Notes: a model not told the origin generated them from the sequence alone. A stretch of DNA of 64,000 nt from Megasphaera elsdenii (GCF_020539865.1 NZ_JAJBQV010000006.1:1-64000); one strand, 5' to 3'; counted from the stretch's first letter, positions 18,091-27,516 are shown. Numbers and translations are program-made.

Positions 18091-21000
18091 ATGAAGAAAA
18101 AATGGATGGCTGCCTGTGGCGTCACGGCCTTCTTACTATCTGCAGGGATTGCCTTGTGGATGGAAAAGCCGGCCCTGACCCAAATGGCTGGCCAGGCGAT
18201 TACGACAACTGCAAACAGTAAATTGAACGGGACTTTGTCATTTTCTTCACTGGATATATCCTTGAATGGCCAGTTGGTCATAGCCAAGCCGGTCATTAAA
18301 GATACACAAGGGCGAGTCGTCATCGAAGGCGACGCGGTCCGGATTTACGTCAATCCCGGTAAAATCATGACGGCCCTGAAGCAGGGCGAAATCCTGCAGG
18401 CCCTGGATACGGCCGATGTTGATGATCCCATTCTGCATCTCTGGCAGAATGAGAACGATGGCACGTGGAACGTCGCGTCACTCATCAAGAACAATCAGAG
18501 TAAGACCGATGCCGGCTTCCGCGGGGCCATCAATGTCCACAACGGGACGATTGACGCCAAGTTGCCGGACAGCACTGTCGCCACTGGACAGGATGTCAAT
18601 GGCAGCATATCCTTTGCGGACTATCCATCGCTGGCCATTGACGCATCTATGACCGTCGATGGTCAAAAGATGACGGCTCACGGAAGGTATGCCTCGAACC
18701 GCCAGTATGACTTTACCCTCAATGCCGAGGCTATCAACGGGACTTATGCGTCGTCATTCATTCCGTCGTCGGCAGATGTCGTCATCCGCAGTGGGACTGT
18801 CGAAAACGTCAAGGTACGTGTTGCCGATAGTCATAACGGCTTTTTCCTGTCCGGCCAGGCCGACGTATCCGATGGTCACGTCACCGTCAAGGGATTCGAT
18901 ATTGATGGCCTGAAGGGCCATGCCGCACTGACGAGCAAAGATATTACCTTATCGGATGTCGAAGGCCGCGTCAATGGCCAGGATTTTCGCATCGGCGGTA
19001 CAATCGTGACCAATGGCGATACGCCAGTGTTTAACCTCGACGTAGCTGTCCCCGGTGCCGATGTGACGGCTTTTGCCGACTATCTGCCAGTGGCTATCAG
19101 TGGAACGGCCGGTTTCAAAGGTAAGGTCTGGGGGACGCCACAAGACATGAGTGCCCGCGGCACGGCGTCTCTCCATGACGTGACGTATGACGGCTATACT
19201 GTCGATGAAGTACAGACAGACTTGATGTATAGCCATGACCGTGTCGATATTGAATCTCTGACAGCCCGGGCCTATGGTGCCTCCCTGACAGGGAGGGGCG
19301 TCTATGATGTCCAGAGTGGGGCTTATGAAGCGGATGCCGACGTAGACGACTTGGACCTTTCCGCTGTGCCCGGCATACCCGTAGCTGTCATGGGGAACCT
19401 GTCAGCGTCGCTCCACGTAGCTGGCAATAGTAAGGATCATTCGATGATGGCGACGGGCCACGTGACGGCAGAAAATCTGTCTTATAACGGACTGACTGTC
19501 GATGCGGCAGCTGGCGATGTCGCCTATGATGGCCGCATCGTAACCTTGCGCAGCGGTCACGCTGACCTGGCAGGAGGCAGTATCGACGTCAGCGGTTCTT
19601 ATGAAGTGGATAGTCAGACGCCCCATCTGATTTTTACCGGCCATGATTTGCCTCTCGATGCCGCTTCGCCTTTCGTGTCCCTCCCCATGGATGGGACAGC
19701 CGATTTGTCTGGCTGTGTCGAAGGGCAGCAGTGGGATGTAGTTTTTAATGCCCGTAACGGCCAGATCAAGGGCGTTCCTTTCGATAGTATCGATGGGACG
19801 GCTCGAGGACAGGGCAGCTGCATCGAAATCCCGGCTCTCTACTGGCGTCGTGGCGATGGGACTCATACCTTGACCGGCCAGATGGACCTGGATGCTCGGA
19901 CGATACAGGCATCGCTGACGACGGCACATATGCGCATCGAACAGTTCTTGCCGGCTATTGGCAAGGAAGACCTGCCCTTGACGGGCTGGGCAGACAATAC
20001 GATTACCCTCAGCGGTAGCCTGGACAATCCCACAGCTTCTGGTTCGTTCCGCTTGACCAGCGGTTCTTATGCAGGCTACCTCTATAAGAATGTCAGTGCC
20101 GATTATCGTCTGGATAATGGGACGGTCTATCTCTCCAACGGCGATATTTCTTCCTATACGGCATCCCTGGCCCTGTCTGGTTCTATCGGCGATACGCTCA
20201 ATCTCGATTTAATCGGGAAAAATGTCGATATTTCCCGACTGATACCGCAGAATAAGACGCCCCGCAGTGGCTCTTTCAATGTCCAGGCCCATATCGGCGG
20301 CAGTCTGGACAACCCGACTGCGGCTGGTTCGCTGACGGCAGCTAATCTGGTCATCAATCACATGGCCTTGAACAATATCCATGGCGATTTTGCCTATTAT
20401 GATGACATGCTGCGTTTGACGGACCTCCATTTCGCCCAGCTCGGCGGGACGTATGACGGTAACTTGTTATATAATACGAAATCATCTCTCCTGCGGGGCA
20501 AGGCGACAGTCGTCAACGGCGACATTGCCGGTCTCCTCAAAGTCGCAGCCCTGCCGGTGCAGGATATTGCTGGCAAACTGAATGGCCAGGTCGATATCAG
20601 CGGCACCGGTGACAATCCGACGGTTTCTATGAAGGGGACCATCAGTGACGCTTCTTTTGGCGGTCAGGCTGTCGAACCGGCCGATATCGACGTCCAGATG
20701 GAAAATGGCGTCGTCACCCTCAACAAGATGGCCTTGAATATCGGCAATGGCGTCCTGGCTGCTCAAGGGACGTATGCCCTGCACGGTCCAGTGAAATTGT
20801 CTGTGGCGGCCAAGCAGTTCCCGGCCAAGGCTTTGACCGATGTCTTAGGACAGAAAGGTGTCGTCGTCGATGCACCCATCGATTTTGCCGCTGACCTGAA
20901 CGGTACTGGCGATGACCTCCAGGCCGACGTATCTGCCCAGCTGGGAAGCGGCACGGTCAATGGCATTTCCTTTACTGGAGCCTATGCCCTGTTCAATATC

Positions 21001-22377
21001 CGCCATGGCCTGATTACTTTACATCAGGCTAGCGGCAGCCGTGATCCTTACAAGGTCAGTGCTCACGGCACCATTCCCGTCAGTGCCTTATCTGGCGATA
21101 AGACGGACGAATCGATGGACCTCGCCGTCCAGTTGGATAATGCCGGCCTCGATATCCTGACCTTCTTGACGCCTTACGTCACCGAAGCCGATGGTCCTAT
21201 CCAGGGGGCCGTCAAAATCGGCGGGACTTTGGATGCGCCTACGGTCAACGGCGACATTGCCGTCAAGAACGGCACTATTAAGTTCAAGGACACGGCCTAT
21301 CCCTTGGCAAACATCGATGCCGACTTGGCCTTCAAGGGCCATTCGGCCGTCCTCAGTGGCGGCGGGACGATGGATAAGAAGGGGAAGAAGCATCCCGGCA
21401 GTATCAGTCTCGATGGCAAAGCGGCTTGGAGTGGCCGCAGCTTAGATTCGTATTCCTTGGCTGCCGATTTTTCCGGGCTCTATTTGAATTGCCCCTATTA
21501 TGACGGCCCCATTACGGGCTATGTCAACGTCACCCCTGGCGACGGACGGCCTAAAGTCAGCGGCCTCATGCAGGTCGACAATACGACAATCGACATCCCT
21601 CTGGCCTTGGCCAGCAGCAGTGATGGTCCCGATTTGGACTTGGACTTCACGTTGACGCTGGGTGATAAAGTCCGCTTGTACAATCCGGCTTTGTACGACT
21701 TGATGGTCAATGGGTCGGTTACTTTCCAGGGCAACTTCAATCATCCTCATCCGTCGGGCCGCTTTGAAGCGACACGGGGGACCGTCCATTATTTGGACAC
21801 CAATTTCCGCGTGACTAAGGCTCGGGCTGATTTTTCGCGGTATGATTCCTTCCTGCCTTACATCGATGCCGAAGGCTTCAGCCGCGTCGGCCAGTATAAT
21901 GTCATGCTGACCCTGCGCGGCCAGGCGGACAACATGGATCTTATGCTCCGCTCTGATCCGCCCCTGACGAAGCAGCAGATCGTATCGCTCATTACCCTGC
22001 GCAACAGCAACGGCCGGCCTCAGAGTTCCATCAGCGAAGAAGATATGGACAATCTTCTCGGTTCGGGAATCCGCATGACCCTGAACAGTCTGGGCATTAC
22101 GCAGAGCCTGGAAAAGGCCTTATCCTTGGATATGCTCACCGTCACCAACGGTTCGTTGAACCTCAATGATAAGAATACCGATGTCAGCCGCAATTATTAC
22201 AACATCGAAATGGGAAAATACCTGTTCAATGACTTCATGGTCACGGCGGCCTTCGGTATCAACCATGGCGACGACCGCTTCGGCTTCATGTACGACTTGG
22301 GCAGCAAGTTCAGCCTTAACGCTTGGAAGTCCGACGACGACAGTTTCCTGGGCGGTATGTATAAGTATTCCTTTTAA
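18091..22377 (+). CDS. tamB: TamB/AsmA-like translocation and lipid-transfer protein
   Basis: A very large protein (1428 residues) with one N-terminal membrane anchor (MKKKWMAACGVTAFLLSAG) and a long run of beta-rich repeats (recurring GSLDNPTASGSF, GTGDNPTVS and GTLDAPTVNGDI blocks) typical of the hydrophobic groove of TamB. The C-terminal DUF490/TamB domain begins near residue 1220 and contains RGTVHYLDTNFRVTKARADF and PPLTKQQIVSLITL. TamB-family proteins bridge the two membranes and move phospholipids; in E. coli the partner is TamA, and in diderm Firmicutes BamA may fill this role. ATG 18091 follows GCGGAG and fits the signal anchor; the frame is open upstream. Confidence 0.94.
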   Translation: MKKKWMAACGVTAFLLSAGIALWMEKPALTQMAGQAITTTANSKLNGTLSFSSLDISLNGQLVIAKPVIKDTQGRVVIEGDAVRIYVNPGKIMTALKQGEILQALDTADVDDPILHLWQNENDGTWNVASLIKNNQSKTDAGFRGAINVHNGTIDAKLPDSTVATGQDVNGSISFADYPSLAIDASMTVDGQKMTAHGRYASNRQYDFTLNAEAINGTYASSFIPSSADVVIRSGTVENVKVRVADSHNGFFLSGQADVSDGHVTVKGFDIDGLKGHAALTSKDITLSDVEGRVNGQDFRIGGTIVTNGDTPVFNLDVAVPGADVTAFADYLPVAISGTAGFKGKVWGTPQDMSARGTASLHDVTYDGYTVDEVQTDLMYSHDRVDIESLTARAYGASLTGRGVYDVQSGAYEADADVDDLDLSAVPGIPVAVMGNLSASLHVAGNSKDHSMMATGHVTAENLSYNGLTVDAAAGDVAYDGRIVTLRSGHADLAGGSIDVSGSYEVDSQTPHLIFTGHDLPLDAASPFVSLPMDGTADLSGCVEGQQWDVVFNARNGQIKGVPFDSIDGTARGQGSCIEIPALYWRRGDGTHTLTGQMDLDARTIQASLTTAHMRIEQFLPAIGKEDLPLTGWADNTITLSGSLDNPTASGSFRLTSGSYAGYLYKNVSADYRLDNGTVYLSNGDISSYTASLALSGSIGDTLNLDLIGKNVDISRLIPQNKTPRSGSFNVQAHIGGSLDNPTAAGSLTAANLVINHMALNNIHGDFAYYDDMLRLTDLHFAQLGGTYDGNLLYNTKSSLLRGKATVVNGDIAGLLKVAALPVQDIAGKLNGQVDISGTGDNPTVSMKGTISDASFGGQAVEPADIDVQMENGVVTLNKMALNIGNGVLAAQGTYALHGPVKLSVAAKQFPAKALTDVLGQKGVVVDAPIDFAADLNGTGDDLQADVSAQLGSGTVNGISFTGAYALFNIRHGLITLHQASGSRDPYKVSAHGTIPVSALSGDKTDESMDLAVQLDNAGLDILTFLTPYVTEADGPIQGAVKIGGTLDAPTVNGDIAVKNGTIKFKDTAYPLANIDADLAFKGHSAVLSGGGTMDKKGKKHPGSISLDGKAAWSGRSLDSYSLAADFSGLYLNCPYYDGPITGYVNVTPGDGRPKVSGLMQVDNTTIDIPLALASSSDGPDLDLDFTLTLGDKVRLYNPALYDLMVNGSVTFQGNFNHPHPSGRFEATRGTVHYLDTNFRVTKARADFSRYDSFLPYIDAEGFSRVGQYNVMLTLRGQADNMDLMLRSDPPLTKQQIVSLITLRNSNGRPQSSISEEDMDNLLGSGIRMTLNSLGITQSLEKALSLDMLTVTNGSLNLNDKNTDVSRNYYNIEMGKYLFNDFMVTAAFGINHGDDRFGFMYDLGSKFSLNAWKSDDDSFLGGMYKYSF

Positions 22378-22429
22378 TGGTAAATTGCTCATCTGCATAA
22401 GACCAACGGAAGCTGATATTTCCTGAAGC

Positions 22430-22500
22430 GGGCTTGCTATGTGCAAGCCCCTGCAGCCGGGATGGCATATTGCCATAAAGCCGTAGGGGCGCCCGCTCCG
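22430..22500 (+). repeat. Intergenic hairpin and partial dispersed repeat, copy 4
   Basis: GGGCTTGC (22430-22437) and GCAAGCCC (22443-22450) form an 8-bp hairpin without a T run. Further on, GTAGGGGCGCCCGCTCC (22483-22499) matches the left end and right end of the repeat with the middle missing. The gap between tamB and the sigma-factor gene (22378-22543) holds little else. Confidence 0.5.
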
Positions 22501-22543
22501 ATATATGTGTGAATTTTATGAACTGAAAAGGTGGTGAAAGGCC

Positions 22544-23179
22544 ATGTTAGATGATTATTTAAAAGAACTGCAAAAAATAGCTCTCCTCAAAGCCGATGAA
22601 GAACGGGCCCTGTGGCAGGCTTATAAAGACGATGGCGATATGATGGCCCGGAGCCGCCTTATTGAGCAGTACCAGCCCTTGGTCTTTAGAGAAGCCATGC
22701 GCTGGCACATTCATCGCGACCTCCTGTCCGATGCCCTGCAGGAAGGGACGCTGGGACTCATGGAAGCGGTGGAACGCTATGATTACTGCCGTGGTGTGGC
22801 CTTTCCACTCTTTGCCGTCCACCGCATCCGTGGGGCCATCCTGGATTATCTGAAGCGCGAAGGCGCCGTCAGCGCCGTATCCCTCGATGAGCCCGATGAA
22901 CGGGGCGTGACCTTGCAGGATACGCTCTGCGATGAGCGCCAGGACCCAGTCGAGGCCACGAGTCGCAGGCTATTGCTGGAAAAGGTCGGTCATGTCTTGA
23001 AAAGACTGCCAAAAAAGGAACAGGTCGTCGTCGAAGGCGTGTATCTAAATGATGTAGCGCATAAACATCTGGCTAAGAGCTTGGATGTCAGTCTGCCTTA
23101 CGTCTACCGCCTGCAGAAAAGGGGCATCCGCCGCGTGCGCGGTATGCTCAGCCGGTTCATCCATGAGAGCCGCCACTAA
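22544..23179 (+). CDS. Sigma-70 family RNA polymerase sigma factor (FliA/SigB-like, short)
   Basis: A 211-residue protein with sigma region 2 (residues about 35-105: LSDALQEGTLGLMEAVERYDYCRGVAF, then HRIRGAILDYLKREG) and region 4 (about 150-205: LPKKEQVVVEGVYLN, then helix-turn-helix SLPYVYRLQKRGIRRVRGML). Region 1 is absent and region 3 is very short, so it is an alternative sigma factor rather than the housekeeping one. AAGGTGGTGAAAGG precedes the ATG. It sits between tamB and a bitopic membrane protein upstream of bamA, suggesting control of envelope genes. Its regulon and class are not established by sequence. Confidence 0.88.
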   Translation: MLDDYLKELQKIALLKADEERALWQAYKDDGDMMARSRLIEQYQPLVFREAMRWHIHRDLLSDALQEGTLGLMEAVERYDYCRGVAFPLFAVHRIRGAILDYLKREGAVSAVSLDEPDERGVTLQDTLCDERQDPVEATSRRLLLEKVGHVLKRLPKKEQVVVEGVYLNDVAHKHLAKSLDVSLPYVYRLQKRGIRRVRGMLSRFIHESRH

Positions 23180-23261
23180 AAAAAATTTTACATTTTCTTA
23201 AAATTGGCCTGTTTTTAGGTGAAAAGAATCGAAAAATGCTGTAAAATATAGATTATGGCAT

Positions 23262-23285
23262 GTTTTTGCGCCCTTTTGCGGGTAT
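23262..23285 (+). promoter_or_regulatory. Candidate alternative-sigma promoter upstream of the bitopic protein and bamA
   Basis: GTTTTT (23262-23267), 12 bp, GGGTAT (23280-23285) resembles the sigma-B-type pattern GTTTAA-N12-15-GGGTAT. The 169-base gap 23180-23348 contains no convincing housekeeping promoter, although TAAAAT occurs at 23242. The proximity of a sigma-factor gene makes this worth testing, but one motif is weak evidence. Confidence 0.35.
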
Positions 23286-23348
23286 AAAATCATATAGCCT
23301 TTCCCGACCTTATAAAGGTACTCGTTTAGGCAGAAAGGAGAAGGCTAT

Positions 23349-23942
23349 ATGAAATATTCCCAACGCGACACGGTTCACCGGGTCCGGGCCGTCCGGTCCT
23401 GGCTGGAAAAGGCTGAAGCCTCGTTTGATGAAGAGTCCGATATCAAGGGCGAACTCAATTTGATGCTGGCCGAAGCGGAAATGAAGAATTTACGCAAACA
23501 CCATCCAGTCAGCAAGAATTGGCTGCGGGCCAGTGCTTTGGTCACGGCTTTCTGCTTAGCTGTGGGTGGCTGGTATGCCTTCCGGATGATTAATATGGAA
23601 GAGCCGCCGCCAACGGTAGAGGTCGTCGTCCATGAGTCGGCGGCAGGAAATGAATCGGGCCAGAAACCGGTGGATATGGCTGCGCCTGTAGTGGAGCCGG
23701 ATTCAGCAGGTGGTGTACAGCCTCCTGTTCAGGAAAGGCCAGCGCCGGTATCGGTACCGCCGGCAATTCCTGCCGGAGATGAACCGCCTGTGCAGCCAGC
23801 CGCGACGGCTGCAGCAGTACCGGAGCCGCAAGCACCCGCTTCGGTACTGACGGAAAAGAAGGCAGTCTTGTCGGACCGCCAGGTACAAGCTACTGTACAA
23901 GAAGCACGTCATACCTTGCGCGGTACAGGTATTACGAAATAG
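23349..23942 (+). CDS. Bitopic membrane protein with Pro/Ala-rich periplasmic region
   Basis: This 197-residue protein is not recognised as a named family. Residues 1-58 are charged and probably cytoplasmic and helical (SWLEKAEASFDEESDIKGELNLMLAEAEMKNLRK); residues about 60-78 form one membrane segment (ASALVTAFCLAVGGWYAF); the rest is Pro/Ala/Val-rich and probably extends into the periplasm, ending in a short helical piece. The topology is like an anti-sigma factor or a TonB-type protein, but no zinc-binding HxxxCxxC or TonB C-terminal domain is seen. AGAAAGGAGAAGG precedes the ATG. It lies after the sigma-factor gene and 16 bp before bamA. Confidence 0.8.
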   Translation: MKYSQRDTVHRVRAVRSWLEKAEASFDEESDIKGELNLMLAEAEMKNLRKHHPVSKNWLRASALVTAFCLAVGGWYAFRMINMEEPPPTVEVVVHESAAGNESGQKPVDMAAPVVEPDSAGGVQPPVQERPAPVSVPPAIPAGDEPPVQPAATAAAVPEPQAPASVLTEKKAVLSDRQVQATVQEARHTLRGTGITK

Positions 23943-23958
23943 ACAATGGAGGATTTTT

Positions 23959-26196
23959 ATGAATATGCGGAAGAAAAAACTGCTCGCCCTGATGGTAACC
24001 AGTGCGATGATGACGTGCCCTGTTTGGGCTGATGATACGACAGCGGCGACAGGTTATGAATCGTCAGGCAGCCAGACGGTTACCTCTGGCTCGGCAACCG
24101 CTCCGGCGGATGACCAGAAAACAGCTGTCAATACGGTAGTCGCCTCGCCTAATGATGAAACGACAGCCGATGCCATGAAAGCGGCTAAATCGGGATTGAC
24201 CGGTTATGAAACGGCAGAAGAACTGGCAGCTATTGCAGCTGGCAAGAGTCCAGCTGCGGTTCAGCAGGAAACAGCCGAAGCCGTTCACAAGGAAAATGAA
24301 ATCCTCAACCCGGCTCCTGTCGATACGACGCCACAGATTACTGGCGATAAAGTAAGCTATATGAGCGGTACTAGTGACATGCAGTTCGATACGTCCATTC
24401 CAGGATATCCCATGGCTGTCATCCAACCCGGCCAGGACGTTGCCTTGCCTTACGGTGAAGCCGTTACCGATGCCGACTTGAAACCTTATGTCGACAAGGT
24501 AGCCACAGCCGTTACGGTCGGTCCCGTACCGGAAGCCCAAATCGAACAGAAACTCTTGCCTCAGCTGGCCATGCGTGTCGGTGATGCCGTCAATATGGAC
24601 TACATCCGTCACGACCTCAACGTCATCGGGGCGACAGGCCTGTTCTCGACAGTCAAGCCATCCTTTACGACTGCACCAGAAGGCGTTGCCTTGAACTATA
24701 CCGTCCAGATGAATCCTGTCGTCAAGAAAATCGATATTGTCGGCAATGAATCGCTCAGCACGGACGATTTGATGAAACTCGTCGCTACGACGCCGGGGAC
24801 GACGCTCAATACAGCCGTCGTCAGCCATGACGTAGCCAATATCAACACGGCCTTTGCCAATGCCGGTTATATGATGAGCCTCGTCTCCGATGTCCGCCTC
24901 GACGACGAAGGGACTTTGCACATTGCTATTTCCGAACCGCGCATTGAAAATATCAACCTTCGCGGCAATACGAAGACCAAGAATAAGGTCATCATGCGTG
25001 AACTGCGTATGAAGAAAGGCGATATCTTCAATAAGAATGCTGCCAGCCGCAGTATCCAGCGCGTATACAATACGGGTTATTTTGAAGACGTCAACGTCCG
25101 TCTCCTGCCGGGCCAGCGTAATCCGAAAGATGTCATCGTCGAAATCGACGTCACGGAACAGAAGACCGGGTCGATTACCATCGGTGCCGGCTACTCCGAT
25201 TCGGACGGCCTGGTCGGCATCCTCGGCCTGGCTGAAACGAACCTGCGCGGTACAGGCGATAAGGCCAATATCAGCTGGGAATTCGGCGGCAATACGGATA
25301 CCAACAAGAACTACATCTTCTCGTATACCCATCCGTACCTCAACGACGCCGGCGACTCCATCGGCTTCAGCATTTTCGACCGCGAATCGGAATACGACGA
25401 CTACAATGAAAAAGGCAATTCCGTCGCTGAATACGACCGCCGGACCAATGGCTTCAACGTCACGTACGGCCGCGTCCGCAGCGAATACGTCAGTGACTAC
25501 GTCACCTTGGAATCGAAGCGGACGAAATATACCGATTATGATAGCGGCGCTGAATATGAAAAATGGGTTAACGATAAGGGCCAAGATTTTGGCTCTTGGG
25601 GCGGCGATTTAGATAGATATCGCAATTACTTGAAGAATAACTTCGGCCGCACCAACAGCCTGACCTGGTCACATGTCTTCGATAACCGCGACAACGTCTA
25701 TGACCCGACGAAAGGCAAGCGCCTGTCCTTCACGGGCACCTGGGCCGGCCACGGCATGGGCGGCGACTTCGACTACTTCAAGTTCATCGCCGAAAACCGC
25801 CTGTACTACAAAGTCGGCCGGGCCCACGTCATCGCCGTCCGCCTCATGGGTGGCATCGCCACCGGCGATATGCCGTATAACGACCTGTTCACCCTCGGCG
25901 GTGCCGACACATTGCGCGGCTATGAAGACGATGAATTCCGCGGCAACAAGATGTACGAAGCGACCATCGAATACCGCTATCCCATTGCCAAGAAAATCCA
26001 GGGCGTCGTCTTTACTGACCTGGGCAATGCCTGGGGCGGCGTAGAAAACATCCCCTGGTACCATGAAAACAATAAACTCCATTACTCCGGTGGTATCGGC
26101 TTCCGCATCACCACGCCGATCGGGCCTATCCGCCTGGATTACGGCGTAGGCCAGGATGGCGGCAAGTTCCACTTCAGCTTTGGCGGTAAGTTCTAA
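23959..26196 (+). CDS. bamA: BamA outer-membrane protein assembly factor
   Basis: A 745-residue protein with a signal peptide (cleavage near WADD), a low-complexity linker of about 140 residues rich in Thr and Ala, then about three POTRA domains (roughly 175-400: VKKIDIVGNESLSTDDLMKLV, then IENINLRGNTKTKNKVIMREL), followed by the 16-strand barrel (surface-antigen domain) with FTLGGADTLRGYEDDEFRGN, whose RGY is in the lid-lock loop, and a C-terminal Phe (FSFGGKF). E. coli BamA has five POTRAs. It inserts outer-membrane proteins and is the central component of this cluster. GGAGG at 23947 supports ATG 23959. Confidence 0.96.
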   Translation: MNMRKKKLLALMVTSAMMTCPVWADDTTAATGYESSGSQTVTSGSATAPADDQKTAVNTVVASPNDETTADAMKAAKSGLTGYETAEELAAIAAGKSPAAVQQETAEAVHKENEILNPAPVDTTPQITGDKVSYMSGTSDMQFDTSIPGYPMAVIQPGQDVALPYGEAVTDADLKPYVDKVATAVTVGPVPEAQIEQKLLPQLAMRVGDAVNMDYIRHDLNVIGATGLFSTVKPSFTTAPEGVALNYTVQMNPVVKKIDIVGNESLSTDDLMKLVATTPGTTLNTAVVSHDVANINTAFANAGYMMSLVSDVRLDDEGTLHIAISEPRIENINLRGNTKTKNKVIMRELRMKKGDIFNKNAASRSIQRVYNTGYFEDVNVRLLPGQRNPKDVIVEIDVTEQKTGSITIGAGYSDSDGLVGILGLAETNLRGTGDKANISWEFGGNTDTNKNYIFSYTHPYLNDAGDSIGFSIFDRESEYDDYNEKGNSVAEYDRRTNGFNVTYGRVRSEYVSDYVTLESKRTKYTDYDSGAEYEKWVNDKGQDFGSWGGDLDRYRNYLKNNFGRTNSLTWSHVFDNRDNVYDPTKGKRLSFTGTWAGHGMGGDFDYFKFIAENRLYYKVGRAHVIAVRLMGGIATGDMPYNDLFTLGGADTLRGYEDDEFRGNKMYEATIEYRYPIAKKIQGVVFTDLGNAWGGVENIPWYHENNKLHYSGGIGFRITTPIGPIRLDYGVGQDGGKFHFSFGGKF

Positions 26197-26214
26197 GACG
26201 ATGAAAGGTCGTGG

Positions 26215-27495
26215 ATGATGAAGATCCGCACTTATTTATTGACTGTCTTTGCCGTCTGTGCTAGTCTTAGTAGTGCTACAGCAGCATCGGTAGACCAAGT
26301 GACGGTCCATGTCGCCTCCGTAGAGGAGGCGATTCCGCCATTAGTCGAGAAACGCATTGCTGCCAGCATCCAAACTGTAGGGAACCACGTATTCCTCAAC
26401 CACGACAGCGGGGAAATCGTCAGCCGTCATGAAGAATACGAGCGAACCGTCAACGATATCATCAACCGCGTCCTCATAGGCTATACGGTGGAATCCCTTG
26501 CCATCCATCCCGGCAGCCGGACGGACCTGGATGTGCGCATCCGCCCCTGGGGCGATACGATCCGCAAAGTCCACTTTGTTATCGACTACGGCGCCCTGCC
26601 GGCTATGGGCCAGGCCCTGGTTGCTAAGGACCTGGAACACGCCGGCGATATGGCCGAGAGCCTGCTCACGGGACTGCCCGTCGATGCCCTGGACTGGGCC
26701 AACGGCGCCGTCAAGTCGGTCCTGGAGAATGAACTGGAAGACCGGGTGCCGGAATTCTATCCGCACATCGTCATCCACGGCGGGCCCGAGACAGACGTCA
26801 CGGTCTACATGCTGCCCAAGCTGCCGGTCGTGCGCAACGTCCGCGTCGCCATCAAGGGCGATGATGTGCCTAAGGTCATCTTCCTCAGCGCCCGCAACCA
26901 TCTGGAACGGGACTACGCCGGACTGGACGGCCTGCCTGTCGCCTTCGTCCAGCGCCATGAGCGGGACATCGCCGCAGCCTTGCAGGAAGACGTCCAGCGT
27001 CAGTGGGTCGTCAAGAACTACGGCCTTCACGTGACGCCGTCCTTGTCGCTCGGTGAGGATACGACCATCGACCTTACGTCGAAGACGGATTTTTATGACA
27101 TCCGCGGCGGCGCCTATATCGACGCCGGCCGTGACCACAGCAGCGACGAAGATACGGTCCTCATGGCCCAGCTGGGCCGCAAGATCGGCAGCCATCACGA
27201 AATCTACGGCGCCGTCAAGTTCATGCCGTCTTCGCTGGACTGGAATTTCATTCCCGGCTACTTTTACCGTTTTACCGGCGGAACCCAGGCGGGATACCAG
27301 TTCGAGAGCCTCGACGACAGCCAGCACCTGTGGCTGCGCCAGCCCTTAGGCGGGCGGTGGACCCTGCGCTACGACCGGGACCTGACGCATGATGATTCCG
27401 AAGTCGGCCTGCACTATCGCGTCGATGATTATGTCGGTTTGGAATATATCGTGTCCGACCACGATGCTTGGCTCCGGATTATCGGTTATTTGTAA
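26215..27495 (+). CDS. Uncharacterised secreted envelope protein, possible outer-membrane beta protein
   Basis: A 426-residue protein with a signal peptide (MMKIRTYLLTVFAVCASLSSATAA). I do not recognise a family. The N-terminal two thirds alternate alpha/beta like POTRA-type modules (IRKVHFVIDYG, then VRNVRVAIKGDDVPKVIFLSARNHLE). The last 130 residues are made of amphipathic strands (YDIRGGAYIDAG, WTLRYDRDL, EVGLHYRVDDYVGLEYIV) compatible with a small barrel or an outer-membrane-associated sheet. It lies 18 bp after bamA and 21 bp before the Skp-like genes, so a role beside BamA is the natural inference. ATG 26215 and 26218 are both possible. Confidence 0.75.
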   Translation: MMKIRTYLLTVFAVCASLSSATAASVDQVTVHVASVEEAIPPLVEKRIAASIQTVGNHVFLNHDSGEIVSRHEEYERTVNDIINRVLIGYTVESLAIHPGSRTDLDVRIRPWGDTIRKVHFVIDYGALPAMGQALVAKDLEHAGDMAESLLTGLPVDALDWANGAVKSVLENELEDRVPEFYPHIVIHGGPETDVTVYMLPKLPVVRNVRVAIKGDDVPKVIFLSARNHLERDYAGLDGLPVAFVQRHERDIAAALQEDVQRQWVVKNYGLHVTPSLSLGEDTTIDLTSKTDFYDIRGGAYIDAGRDHSSDEDTVLMAQLGRKIGSHHEIYGAVKFMPSSLDWNFIPGYFYRFTGGTQAGYQFESLDDSQHLWLRQPLGGRWTLRYDRDLTHDDSEVGLHYRVDDYVGLEYIVSDHDAWLRIIGYL

Positions 27496-27516
27496 TACAA
27501 AAGGAGAAGTTTTATT

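Noticed and set aside
22544..23179. Assignment of the sigma factor as a flagellar FliA
   Set aside because: No flagellar or chemotaxis genes are in the window and no TAAA/GCCGATAA promoters were seen; region 2 similarity alone is not enough.
23349..23942. Calling the Pro-rich bitopic protein TonB
   Set aside because: It lacks the C-terminal TonB fold and no exbB/exbD or receptor gene is near.
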